Assembly: GCF_945859705.1 (NCBI RefSeq)
Contig: NC_079134.1
Coordinates: 71,156,323-71,220,322 of the forward strand
Source: Episyrphus balteatus
Taxonomy: Eukaryota; Arthropoda; Insecta; Diptera; Syrphidae
DNA: 64,000 bases
Direction: 5' to 3'
In this document: positions 11,257 to 21,923 of the stretch, piece by piece
How positions within the stretch are numbered: position 1 is the first letter of the stretch
Layout of the letters: each line of letters starts with the position of its first letter
Notes under the pieces: model-generated
What the model was told of the DNA's origin: nothing
Seen by the model: the letters and a program-made list of their open reading frames with translations, nothing else
The model's database searches: none
Position numbers and translations under genes: made by a program

Positions 11257-12435
11257 TTAAACGGTTGCAAAATCGAGATTGTTGTTACCATCGTCAGTTT
11301 CACCATACTCCAAGCTAGATAGTTTTGTCAAAAATGGTCTCATATTCGCAGGTGATGAAACTCTTTTATATGGCAAACGGGTCAACTGAAGACCATTTAT
11401 ATCTTTTATTAAATATCTCTCGTTAGGCATAACTTTCTCGACTTCATATGGCCCTCGGTATTTAGCAAATAGTTTTTTGTTAACTCCAGGAGTAGTGACT
11501 ACATTTTTAATCATTACATAATCTCCTTTCTTGTAAATCAACGGTTTCTTATGATGCTTATCATAATATACTTTGTTTGAAGCTTGTACCTTTTCTAAAT
11601 TTTCGCTCGCTTGGTTTCTAATGTCTTCAAGGTTTACTCTCTTTGGCCCTAATCTTATGTCCAAAAATTCCCTAACTCGATCACAAAGCTCACCCTTTTG
11701 ATTCGTTCCAAAAAGGAGTGTACTAGGAGAAAATCCAGTGCTGCGGTTTAAGGTGTTGTTTAGTGCAAATTCAATTTTTGCAATATGTTTATCCCAGCCA
11801 CTTGTCGTATCGGGTTCAGTCTCCTTTGCCAACATTGGAATGATAACTCGATTTACCCTCTCTATTTGGCCATTTGACTGAGGAGAATGTGTGGCAACTT
11901 TAATATGTTGGATGTTATTAGAACTCAAAAACTCTTGAAATTCTTTAGACGTAGAGCAAGATCCACGATCGGATATAATTCGAATTAGTCGAGAATAATT
12001 TTCAAAATAAGACTGAAGGCATGTTGTGGCTTCTTTTGTGTTCGTGGTCTTTACTGGGTAAAGTTTTACAAACTTTGTAAACCCATCAATAACACAAAAC
12101 AGATGTTTCTTGCTTCCAGTTGACAAAGGACCGAGATGGTCTATATGCAAAGTATGAAAAGGCATATTACCCTTTGGTATTGAGTGCAATATACCTTGAG
12201 TTTTACCGGATTCCGGAGAAAAGTAGATGCACTTCAGGCAAGTTTTGATATAGTCTTTAACTTTTGCCTTCATATTAGGGAACCAGTAACTTCCGGATAA
12301 ATGTTGAAAGCATTTTTCAACCCCCAAGTGACACATTGCCTCATGATGAGTACGGATAACTTGACCTTCCATCTCTGAAGGAACGTAAAACAAAAGTTTG
12401 TCCCTAGCTTTGCGATAAATCAAACCGTCTATCAT
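11257..12435 (-). CDS. Integrase of Gypsy element, separate overlapping frame
   Basis: The frame is open from a TTG codon at 12444. The first ATG is at 12435 and overlaps the gag-pol stop as ATGA. Numbered from the ATG, the HHCC zinc-binding module (H-x3-H, C-x2-C) lies in about residues 30-70. The catalytic triad is D near 99 (HIDHLG), D near 156 (SDRG) and E near 192 (NGQIERVNR), with DD35E spacing. The C-terminal part has the GPYEVEKV..YLI motif typical of Gypsy integrases. Relative to gag-RT it is in the -1 frame. It could be expressed by reinitiation or frameshifting, or the split could be a one-base lesion in an otherwise young copy. Confidence 0.9.
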   Translation of the reverse strand: MIDGLIYRKARDKLLFYVPSEMEGQVIRTHHEAMCHLGVEKCFQHLSGSYWFPNMKAKVKDYIKTCLKCIYFSPESGKTQGILHSIPKGNMPFHTLHIDHLGPLSTGSKKHLFCVIDGFTKFVKLYPVKTTNTKEATTCLQSYFENYSRLIRIISDRGSCSTSKEFQEFLSSNNIQHIKVATHSPQSNGQIERVNRVIIPMLAKETEPDTTSGWDKHIAKIEFALNNTLNRSTGFSPSTLLFGTNQKGELCDRVREFLDIRLGPKRVNLEDIRNQASENLEKVQASNKVYYDKHHKKPLIYKKGDYVMIKNVVTTPGVNKKLFAKYRGPYEVEKVMPNERYLIKDINGLQLTRLPYKRVSSPANMRPFLTKLSSLEYGETDDGNNNLDFATV

Positions 12436-15400
12436 TTTGTACAACGAACTTCAGACTTTTCCAGATCATTAACAATTTTGATAATTTTTTTGTCCTTTCT
12501 CTGGGCCGCCGCGAGAACAAACTCAAACGACTCGTCGTCAACATAAAGAATGTTAAACGATCTACTTAAGGCATCAACGTGAGCCATCAAGTTACCTTTA
12601 CGGTGTTCTATTTTATAGTCAAAGACTTGAAGCTCCAAGGCCCAACGAGAAATTCGAGGATTGAGAGATTTTTTCTTTAGAGTCTGAGTTAGTGCTTGGC
12701 AGTCAGTTACTATTTTAAAAGATATACCTAATAGATAAATCCTAAATCGTCTTAAGGCGTAGACTATAGACAGAGTTTCCAGCTCATAGCTATGAAATTT
12801 GCTCTCAGACTCTGTCGCACGCTTCGAAAAGTAGAAAACTGGATGGAACTTGTTATCTTTTTGTTTTTGTAGCAAAACTGCTCCGAACCCTGAACTACTT
12901 GCATCACAATGGAGTTCCGTGGTGTTATGTGGACTAAATATCGAAAGAACTGGAGATTGTGTAAGCCTTGTTTTCAACAAGGTGAAAGCCTCTTCTTCTG
13001 GAATACCAAATGTAAATGGTGCATCTTTTTTCAAAAGATCGTAAAGGGGCTTTGCAAGATTTGAGAAATTTTGTATAAATTTACGAAAATAGGAACAAAG
13101 TCCTATATAGCTATGGACTTCCTTTGTACTTCTTGGAATCGGGAAGTTTTTGATTGCGTCCACGCTTGAATCATTAGGCTTAATGCCACGGTGGCTTATC
13201 TTGTATCCTAAATATTGGCTTTCCGTTTTCAAAAAAACGCATTTGTCATATCTGAGATGCAAACCATTTTGAACTAGAAGATCAACAACTTCTTTCAAAA
13301 TCTCAAGGTTTTCATCAATAGACTCCGTAGCAATTAAAATGTCGTCCATTAAAGTTAATATTCTATCTTTCGAAATTAAATTTTTAAAAATCTGTTTAAT
13401 ATACCTCTCAAAAACTGAGGGACCGTTTTTTAACCCGAAAGGCATTTTAGTGTACTCAAATTGTCCAAGGGGTGTCGTAAATGACGTATATTTTATGGAC
13501 TCTTCCGCCATTTGAACATGGTGAAAACCATCTTTGAGGTCAAGAGTTGTAAAATACTTTTTATCTTTAAGACGATCGATGTGGTCCTCAATTAAAGGTA
13601 ATGGAAAATTTTCCTTAAGAGTCAATTTGTTTAATTCGCGATAATCTACACAGAGCCTCAGCTCCCCATTCTTCTTCTGCACAAGAACAATGGGCGACGC
13701 AAATGAGGAAGTCGATTCCCGAATTATGCCTTTTTTCAATAAACTATCTAAAATCTTTCTAAGTTCTATTTTGTGCACATACGGCAACCTTCTAGGTGGA
13801 CAGTGAAAAGGAATTTCTTTAGATAAATTAATTCGCATTTTAAAATCCTGGCTGAAAACTTTATGATCATCCGAAGTCGAGAAAGTTGGTGTAATAATCC
13901 TAACAACGCTTTGCTTAATCGCCTCAGGTAAATTATCATTAATTTTAAAATCTTTTGTACTCACGTCAAAACTCACGTCGATACTCATTATTTGAGAAAG
14001 AAACGATTCATCACCTTCAGTAATTTCTACATTTTGTTGACTTGGAGCTGGAGCATCGCGAACATCAGATGGTAAGTGGAGATCCCGATCATATCCAATT
14101 GATAAATTTGATTTTTGTTGTTGCAGCACCAAACCAGTTTTTTCCATGAAGTCTCTACCTAGAATTACAGGATAACTCATTGAAAAATTTTGTACTACTA
14201 ACAAATGCAAATTTATAAAAGAATTTTGATAAGAAATGATACTACTAATACTTCCTAGTACGTCCAATGGGCTATTGTTAACTCCAACATAATTGTGACT
14301 TCTCTCGTCCCGCTTTGCAATCAGAAACGGTGGCACAAATTTAATCTGAACAAAACTGATGGGACTCCCCGAGTCCAATAAAGTCAACATAGATGTAGAT
14401 ATCTCCATGAGGCTGCTGATGAATCTATAGCTGATGTTGTATTCAAATTTGTTGCTCGGAGATTCTTTCTTCTTGGTGCTCATGGTCAGCCTGACCTCGC
14501 TGCAATCATCGTCTGAATTAAACAAGTTCACTGAATTTTCCGATCCAACTTTGGTGTCAACGTTCAACACTCCAGTTTTGGTCGTGCAGTTTGGCGATAT
14601 ATGACCAAGATTTCCACACTTATAGCACGTTACTTCTTTTTTCTCGCCCAGTGCACTGTGCGGTGGTCGAATGTTTTTGCGATGAGAATTAAAACTGCCA
14701 TCAAATCGCTTAGGTGTAATATTCCGTGCTTGCAGATGTTGTGGCGCACTTCTTGATGGTCGGTTGTCGGAGTGATAATCGCGGCAATTAGTCTTCAGTT
14801 TTTCATACTTCCTCAGCGCTGACTTCAATTCTGTGACACTGTTGGCGTTATACAAGATTGTCTTATTCACTTCCGAATCGGTGATGCCATGGATAATAAA
14901 TTGAATTATGTCTTCTTCTTCAACGGCGCTTTGGGCAGCGATCTCCTGCATAGAAAGAACATATTGTTGGAATGTCTCATCCCGACGTTTGCGTCTATTT
15001 TGAAGGTCACTGTAGACTTCAGCTTTGGTCACATTCTTTTTAAATTCGTTGACTAGAATGTTTCTTAGATCTTTCCAATTTTTTGGTACAGTTGTTCTGA
15101 CGAATAATTTTGCCGTGCCTGACAGTAGCCTTTTGCCATAGAGAAATTTGCTTCTCTCATCCAGACCAAGAATTTCAGAACATTCTTCAAATTGCTCAAT
15201 CCAACGCTGTACAGGTAAGTTGTCATCCCCACTAAATGCTGGTATCGAGTCCTCAATGTCTCTGAAACAGGCTGTTGTGGATTTTGAAGTTGTTGGCGTC
15301 TCCTCCAATTGCAGTTCACGAAGTTGTCGTTTCAGTTTTGCAATATCTTCTTTCTTTTTGCAAATCCTTTGAAGTTTTATCAGCTCTTCGTCTAGAGCTT

Positions 15401-15644
15401 CCTCATTGGTATGCTGCTCCTGCTCGACATCTTCCTCATCATCAGACTCTGGGGTTGTTGAATTAATGCCAACGTCATAGATAATTTTTTGCAGATCATG
15501 CTCAGTGAAGCCTTCAACTCCTTCCAACACACGGCGCTTGAGTTCAGCTTTGGAACCCTTTGTTTCCATGTGCAAAGAAGTTAATACTGCTTTTAGAACA
15601 ACCACCGTTGCGGAATTCAAGAAACTATTCCACTCTTCTAACAT
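12432..15644 (-). CDS. gag-pol: Gag-protease-RT-RNaseH polyprotein (Gypsy)
   Basis: This is a 1070-residue open frame without internal stops. The N-terminus has a SAP-like helix pair (KAELKRRVLEG, about 25-45), acidic and coiled segments, then Gag. A CCHC zinc knuckle lies at 340-353 (CYKCGNLGHISPNC). The protease carries D-S-G at 424-426, within TLLDSG. RT motifs include LDLKDGFHHV near 701-710, MPFGL, and L-M-D-D at 765-768, where most relatives have YMDD or YVDD. RNase H begins around 911 (LHCDASSSGFGA). Gag and protease/RT are fused in one frame, which is uncommon but known in some Ty3 lineages. The frame stops at a TGA just where integrase starts in another frame. Confidence 0.93.
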   Translation of the reverse strand: MLEEWNSFLNSATVVVLKAVLTSLHMETKGSKAELKRRVLEGVEGFTEHDLQKIIYDVGINSTTPESDDEEDVEQEQHTNEEALDEELIKLQRICKKKEDIAKLKRQLRELQLEETPTTSKSTTACFRDIEDSIPAFSGDDNLPVQRWIEQFEECSEILGLDERSKFLYGKRLLSGTAKLFVRTTVPKNWKDLRNILVNEFKKNVTKAEVYSDLQNRRKRRDETFQQYVLSMQEIAAQSAVEEEDIIQFIIHGITDSEVNKTILYNANSVTELKSALRKYEKLKTNCRDYHSDNRPSRSAPQHLQARNITPKRFDGSFNSHRKNIRPPHSALGEKKEVTCYKCGNLGHISPNCTTKTGVLNVDTKVGSENSVNLFNSDDDCSEVRLTMSTKKKESPSNKFEYNISYRFISSLMEISTSMLTLLDSGSPISFVQIKFVPPFLIAKRDERSHNYVGVNNSPLDVLGSISSIISYQNSFINLHLLVVQNFSMSYPVILGRDFMEKTGLVLQQQKSNLSIGYDRDLHLPSDVRDAPAPSQQNVEITEGDESFLSQIMSIDVSFDVSTKDFKINDNLPEAIKQSVVRIITPTFSTSDDHKVFSQDFKMRINLSKEIPFHCPPRRLPYVHKIELRKILDSLLKKGIIRESTSSFASPIVLVQKKNGELRLCVDYRELNKLTLKENFPLPLIEDHIDRLKDKKYFTTLDLKDGFHHVQMAEESIKYTSFTTPLGQFEYTKMPFGLKNGPSVFERYIKQIFKNLISKDRILTLMDDILIATESIDENLEILKEVVDLLVQNGLHLRYDKCVFLKTESQYLGYKISHRGIKPNDSSVDAIKNFPIPRSTKEVHSYIGLCSYFRKFIQNFSNLAKPLYDLLKKDAPFTFGIPEEEAFTLLKTRLTQSPVLSIFSPHNTTELHCDASSSGFGAVLLQKQKDNKFHPVFYFSKRATESESKFHSYELETLSIVYALRRFRIYLLGISFKIVTDCQALTQTLKKKSLNPRISRWALELQVFDYKIEHRKGNLMAHVDALSRSFNILYVDDESFEFVLAAAQRKDKKIIKIVNDLEKSEVRCTK

Positions 15645-15752
15645 TTTAATGATTTGTTTTTTCTTTTAAACAAAACTTTTATTTAATCAAACAAAAAAAA
15701 AACTTTAGCACGCGGTATACATAGATATACTCGTATCACACTTCTGAAAAAT

Positions 15753-16045
15753 TGTGGGGGATCTTCTTTAAACAAATGAAATTAATCGCAAACAAACAAC
15801 CTCTTTTCTCGATGGTTCTTTATTGAGTGTCCAATAAATATTCTTAAAACTAACATTTCTTGTACTTGAGAATTTAGAATAGCGGGATTCGCTATTTACC
15901 ACTAGAAGAGTGGGGAAGATCATTCGATTTTGGTTGACCAATACTGATGTAGTTATATTTCTTTCATTAGTATATAAAGTAAATAGAGTACGTTATTACA
16001 GTAGAAGCCGTAAAACCTATACGGTTTTGATTAAATAATTCTACA
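15753..16045 (-). repeat. 5' LTR of Gypsy element
   Basis: This is the copy upstream of gag in the element's own orientation, so it carries its promoter. The right flank ATAG is the target duplication. It matches the other LTR except one base. Confidence 0.93.
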
Positions 16046-16049
16046 ATAG

Positions 16050-17201
16050 AAAAGTTAATTTTTTTCAAAAACAGCTCTAACGATTTTGATTAAAATTTTT
16101 GTGTGTAGTATTACACATAAGACCCAACTTTTGAAATAAAAAAAATATTTTTTGTACCGTTATTAACGGTACCTGTCAAAGAACGGTTTTTTTCGTTTCT
16201 GAATATCTCGTACAACATTAACCCGATTTAAATAAAAAATTTTATACAAAAGTGTGTAAGTAAAGATAATATAAAAATTTTAGAAAATTTTCAAAAAACG
16301 CATTTTTGGTTTTTTAAAAAATATTTCAAAATTTTTTTTTGAAAAATCAATTTTTTGAAAACGGATCAATGAAAAATTTTCAAATTTAGTTTTTATGTGT
16401 AAATTAATTATTTCTCGCATACCAACTTTTTTTTTGAAAAATGTTAAAACATTTTTATATATAAAAAATTATTTTTTTAAAAAACGGCTCCTACAATTTT
16501 CGAAAATTTTTTTCTAAAAATACTTTTTTATACAAGAAATAAAATGGCATATTTTTTTTTCTTTTTAAGATAATTTAAAACGGAGTTTAAAAGCAGATTT
16601 AATTTTTTTATACTACTTATGAAATTTCTTCAAAATATCAAATTTTAAATTTCTTGAATAAAAAGCTTTAACATTATAGTTACTTTAAGCATAAGAGCAA
16701 GTACGTGCGACCCCAGTCGTGCAATTTATTTTCATTATATTTCAAATCAGTTTCAAAAAAAAAAATATATATTTTTGCTCACAGTATTTTTAATATAAAT
16801 TGTTGAAAAAGTATCTATTTTAGTTTTTTTTACTTTGAAAATTCCATTAATCACGCACACATGCAAATTTAGTTCAAAAGAATGCCACTGCTTAAGCCGG
16901 CGCTGATGAACTCTTTCCTTCTGTTCTTTTCTATTTATTGAAAAAGAAACTTGCTCTTGCGCTCTCATTTTCTCGTTATATATTGTTTTTTTTTTTGTTT
17001 ACATAATACTTTTTTTTTGTTTCCTATTTCCTCACTCAGGCAGGCAGAAATCATTCATGATATTATGAAGATGCTGCAGAGAGTAGGTAGGTAGTATATT
17101 TTTTGCAAGATCATTATCTTTTGTTTTCAAAAAGGGTTGTTTTGTTCTTGTTGACTCTTGGGTTTTTTCTAACAATTCATTTCGTGTTTATAATATCGCA
17201 C
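16050..17201. other. AT-rich stretch, dispersed-repeat fragment
   Basis: 16050-16200 continues the pre-Gypsy repeat (CCGTTATTAACGGTACCTG; a relative is near 4360-4385). Beyond it are long A/T homopolymer-rich tracts and no coding signal. Confidence 0.5.
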
Positions 17202-17206
17202 CCGCG

Positions 17207-19255
17207 CACAGTGTGGTCAATCACGAATCTAGCTGGACAAAATTTATAACTCGCGTTAAATCGAATTTTTTCTAAACAGTTTTAAACAAATGAATGTGAA
17301 TAGATAAAATTCTATAAAAAAGAAAGATTTTTTAAAAAGAAATCTATAATTTCTGCAAAAAGTGGGTCAAAATAGTGATGAAGAAAATGCATTTTTGAAT
17401 TTATGTTTCCGTAAACCTATTCTTATGGATATACTTAACTATTTTAAAAAACGCTTGAAAAATCTCAATAAATAAAAACTCTATTGCTATTCACGAAAAA
17501 AGAGAGGCAGAATAATTAGTTTTTATTAAGAAATAGAACTTTTACACACGTTTTTGACAGGTGACATACATGATTTATTTTCTCAATATCATGCTTTAAA
17601 TTAAAATTTTAGCAATGATTTTAATTAAATATGCTTCACAATCATAAAAAATGGCATCACCTCTAAAAATATCTGCAGATAATTTAAAAAAGTAACTCCT
17701 TTTTGTGCGATGCAAACTTGAAACATAAGGGCCTATTAAAAACAGCTGTGTTTATATTACCTTCGATGTTTTTCAAGCTAATAATTCTCTAAATTTCTTC
17801 GTGAACCTTTTTCTGGCCTTTTACACTTGCTTGCTTTTTGCATTGAAATTCTTTAAAATGTTCCGACAGAAAAGCATCATTCATCATCATCAATGATAAT
17901 GCCTCATTAGTTGAAAATTCCAGTGGTTTAGTGGTTCCAGAGGATCAGAACTTAATCTTTTATACATTTTGATCCTTCACTCAAAGAACATTTCGATAAA
18001 TCCTTTCCGGTATTATTGGAATATGCTTTTTTAATTTTGCGGAGAGCGATTTTTCTGATTTTAGCTCTTTTCTAATGGATAGGTGAACTTAGGAGACTTT
18101 TAACCTTCCGTTTGTTATATTTTTCCCGTTTTTAAAAATTCTTTTCTACTTTTGTTTCACTATCTACTGTTTTTGTTTATTTAGTTATCACATAAATATT
18201 GGTCAAGCAAAATGAAATTCATGTTTAAAGAGCGGTCCAAAGTGTCTTCCACCTTTTTTGTCTTTTTTTTCGCTTAACTTGAAGCACAAAACTTTTATAT
18301 ATGTTTTTAATTTTTATTTATTGTCAAAAATGTTCCAAAGATGATACTTGCTCATTAAAAGATCAAAAAAACTGTCTTTTCGATCTTATTTGGCAGTTTT
18401 GACACATTTTTCGAAATTTTTTTTTTTGAAAATCTTGACTTCATTTTGAAAAGTGAAAAAAGTTGTATGGCGGTCGAGAAAACGCGAGACATGTAAATAG
18501 CTAATCTTAATGACAACACTCCACAATACATTAATTAATTAATTTCAGACCGGAAAAATGCGGAAAAATTAACTTTACCTCTAATTGAAAAACAAAGATA
18601 TTTTTTTTTGCACTTCCTAGCCTTCTTACAGAATTTATTTTTTTTTTTAAATAATTGCAATGGTAATTAATAAATAAAAATTATAATACTTTACCTCCAA
18701 ATGTAGATTAACAATAAAAAAAAAAACAATTACAACAAAAAAACTACCACAGCGTTTTTAATCGTCAACCAAACTCAAGCGAAAAATAGAATACTTTCTA
18801 TTCATGCCTATTACAGAAGACGCAGTGACTCAGTCCCCGGGAATCTACTCGATCCGCAACCGAATCAAATTTCAATCTGTGAACTCCCCGGGATGAACTG
18901 TATTATCGATCCACGAAAACACACTAAACTGCTTACCGACATATGTCATTGGTGACACTTACATAGTCACTTCCGCACCGGCGGCTTCAGTAATGAGAAA
19001 TCTTGTGAAAGTGACTCTCACTCCCGCCGCAATGCATCTGCGTCTTCGGTAATAGGCATGATTATCTCCACCCAACTGTTGACAAGAACCAACTTTCAAG
19101 CTTAGCTTACGCTAATCCGAGATGAAAACAAAAAAACCAAACATGAATTACAGTTACCCATTGTATTGAGAAGCTCAACTCATGATTTAAAATCATGTGG
19201 CTAAACTTTTTTTTTTCTATTTTGTCCAGTCAGATTGGCGAATTACCACACTGTG
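17207..19255. mobile_element. Transib-type non-autonomous transposon with RSS-like ends
   Basis: Both ends begin CACAGTGTGGT (17207 rightward; inverted, ending 19255) and run about 35 bp with high similarity to an ACTGGACAAAAT-type block. The flanking duplication is the GC-rich 5-mer CCGCG (17202-17206, 19256-19260). A 5-bp GC-rich duplication plus a CACAGTG terminal heptamer is the signature of Transib, the transposon family related to RAG1. At each end exactly 23 nt separate the heptamer from ACAAAA. No transposase frame is visible. A MITE is nested at 18803-19060. Confidence 0.85.
18803..19060. mobile_element. MITE with CATGCCTATTAC ends nested in the Transib element
   Basis: The left end CATGCCTATTACAGAAGACG and its inverse (ending 19060) are nearly perfect for about 24 bp. 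ATT flanks each side (18800-18802, 19061-19063). The interior is GC-richer than the surroundings, with two CCCCGGG-containing blocks. The TATTAC motif beside the end is shared with other ATT-duplicating MITEs here. Confidence 0.8.
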
Positions 19256-19260
19256 CCGCG

Positions 19261-21654
19261 CTTGCGAGTTGACACTTTTGGTTTTTTTTTTGTTTTTTTT
19301 TTTTTTTTTTTTTATAATTAACGCGCACTAAAGGGAGTTAAATACCCTTAATATGTTAAACACAGTGCGAGCTTCAGGAAAATAGGGAGGGATTTAAAAG
19401 GAGAAACCGATGCACATTAGTTTTAAAGCTCTGGACATTAAAATGGCAGGGAAAAACAGAGGCAGGTAATATATTCCACATTCGTGTGGTGCGGCTAAAG
19501 AAAGAATCTACCAAAACTTTTAAAAACCTTATCCGACAATTAACTATATTGAATATGTTATATAAATTCCAATTTGGGCTTCAACAAAACAAATTATCAC
19601 TAGTGTTATGCCTTAGTGATAATTTGTATCGATCCGCCCCTGGTTATTTATCAACACACACAATAATCTATCTGGAAATCAAACTGATAACGATTACGGC
19701 ATTTTGAGAAGAGGTTCCACTCGCGAAACCATAATCGTTATCAAGTCAGACTGCAAGAAGGATGGGGGGAAGGAAAAGAAAGGATTACTCGTATGCACTG
19801 AACACTGAAGGCAATTTGGGAGACGCGAGAGTTTTTGTTTTTTTTTTTGATAAGCTGTTGATTGTGTGATGCTATACTATTGCAGTGGTTGTTTCTATTG
19901 TTTTTGCACTTGGTGGGTATATGATTTTTTTTTTGTTGTATTTAACACTAGGTATTTGCAAAGTGGGCATTTGTTGTTATTATTTTTTTTTTTTTCTTTT
20001 ATTTCGGGAGAGGTATTTCGGTGTTGTTGTTGTTGGATGTTTTCTTTTTTGTTACACTCGCGATGGATTTGAGAGAATTATTTTTTTTTTTCATTTATTT
20101 AATTTATTTTTTTAATTTGAATAGGGCTATTGATTTTTTTTTTTTATTATATTATTATTTCGGGGGAATTTTATTAAAAAATTTAGTTGACACAGAAAAA
20201 ACACTATTGGACTATAAACAATTAGTGACACGAGACAACTTTTCTTTTCCGATGGGACAAGACTTAATACGTGCGATGCCGATGGGAGGCAGATCGGCAC
20301 TGTCAGCGAAATTCTTTGCATTGTGTAATATTCACATCGCGCGTGTGGTGGTATAGGTAAAGGATTAGATATGTGGTATGCATTGATGCATGAATGGGTA
20401 AAGGGTTATATAAGTGTATTTGTGGTTAGAATACACTTGATGGTATTTATAGAAATAGTTTTGCAATAGATTTTCAATTCAGTGTCTTCTTTGTTTTTGA
20501 ATGAAGAAGAAGCTTTTTATGTTTTGGTCTAGTTTTCTGAAGTAAAAACTCCAATTGAAACGAAAAAAGTAGCATGTAGATGCCTATCTGAATTCATATA
20601 AAACAGATCATTTTTTTCCAAAGTGTTGAGCTTGAAAATTATTTTTGAAAACTTCCCTAAACTTTGATTTCATAATTGAAAAATTGATTTCAAGGTTTAA
20701 AAAAAAGTAACTTGTTATAAGTTATAAATGCTGCCTTATTTTTGTTTCCTAATAATGTAGGTAGGTATATAGGTAAATAAACAAAATCGATTCAGTTAGG
20801 AACTGAGTTCTTTGCATTGCTCTAAAAAAATCATTATTAAAAAGGTGTTGAAAGTAAATTGGATTGCTATAGTTACCTACATATTTGCATAAAAATAATT
20901 AGGTAATAATCTTGTTTTTTTTGGTCTATCCAACTCACACAGCTATATTTATTCAAGGCCAAATTGTATACACAGTCATAACTATCAAAATTTATTCTCG
21001 GCTAAATATTTAGTCTAATCCGCATGCGGCCTATAAGTTTCAAAAAACAAGTTCAGGAGACACTTTTTGCAGCATTCTCCATGATCATAATGTCATACTA
21101 GATTTATCTCTAGTCCATCCTCAAACAACATACACATAAGAACCTAAATATAGGTAGGTATGTAAATACATTTTCATGTCAGCCGGCACGCGCGAGTGCT
21201 AGACAAAAAATTTCTCAACGAAGAACAACTCAAAAGTTAGCAAGAACCTGAAAATCAATCCTTCTGCGCATCTACCTACTCATATTTTTATACAAACTAC
21301 ACAAAGGATACTGTCAAGTATATTATATCAATGCACCCATATAACACATCCTCTAACTACTACTCCACTGAACAACTATAATTATTATTATAATGCAAAA
21401 AAAATTTCTCTGATACACAGAAAACTCAAATGCCATCCACAACAGCAACATGAAAACAAGTTTCTTTTTCATTTCAAAAATAAATAGCTATACACTCCAG
21501 AAATCTTTCATGAAAATATAGAATTTCAAACCAGTTTTCGTCCAAAACACCATATCCATATAAAGATCTATGTATAAATTAAACTATTTTAAACTTATTT
21601 TACTTAAAAAAAATAATTTTATTTTATTTTTTCAATATTAATCTTAAGTCTATG
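19261..21654. other. Long AT-rich stretch, no gene
   Basis: Poly-T and TTTG tracts (19270-19310, 19830-20150) generate open frames such as 19866-20072 and 20021-20356. These are phenylalanine-rich and low-complexity and I do not regard them as genes. TAGG/TACC microsatellite runs appear near 20757-20780 and 21150-21170. Confidence 0.5.
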
Positions 21655-21914
21655 AGTTACAAATTTAAACTAAACTAACTTAATGGATAAAGCCTAAGCG
21701 AAACCTTCTTTCAATTTATATTTTGATGACTCTGTTGTTTTTACTTCACACGTTCACACAGTCCAGACTGCAACGTATGTCAAAAGTATGTTGCTGTTGG
21801 TCATTGCACTTGTGGCTTGTGCATTGTGCAATGCATTTAATATCCGTTGACCTCGAACCCATTTCGAGGTAATGCTTAATCAACAAAAATGTTTCAGCAA
21901 ATGTGGAGTTAACT
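21655..21914 (-). repeat. Probable errantivirus 3' LTR
   Basis: On the minus strand the env stop is followed by the polypurine tract AAGGGTGGAGG and at once by AGTTAACTCC, the type of LTR start seen in gypsy/ZAM errantiviruses. A matching terminal TAACT occurs at about 21655, giving an LTR of about 260 bp. AATAAAATAAA-type polyadenylation sequence lies just beyond. The outer limit is inferred, and no second LTR is in the window. Confidence 0.55.
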
Positions 21915-21923
21915 CCTCCACCC

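Larger units (their letters stand above)
10671..16045 (-). mobile_element. Young Gypsy/Ty3 LTR retrotransposon
   Basis: The 5375-bp element has 293-bp LTRs (10671-10963 and 15753-16045) that I find different at one position (AATTAAT versus AATAAAT). The ends are TG..CA, and the 4-bp duplication ATAG flanks it (10667-10670, 16046-16049). Domain order gag-PR-RT-RNaseH-integrase defines the Ty3/Gypsy superfamily. I do not see a TGG-type primer-binding site beside the 5' LTR, nor a classical polypurine tract before the 3' LTR, so priming may be offset or unusual. No env frame is present. The near-identical LTRs imply recent insertion. Confidence 0.95.

Noticed and set aside
12850..13044. Plus-strand frames within 12850-15466
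   Set aside because: They are antisense shadows of the Gypsy gag-pol frame.
19866..20356. Overlapping open frames of 68-111 codons
   Set aside because: They are phenylalanine/leucine-rich translations of T-rich low-complexity DNA, with no domain and no splice or start context.
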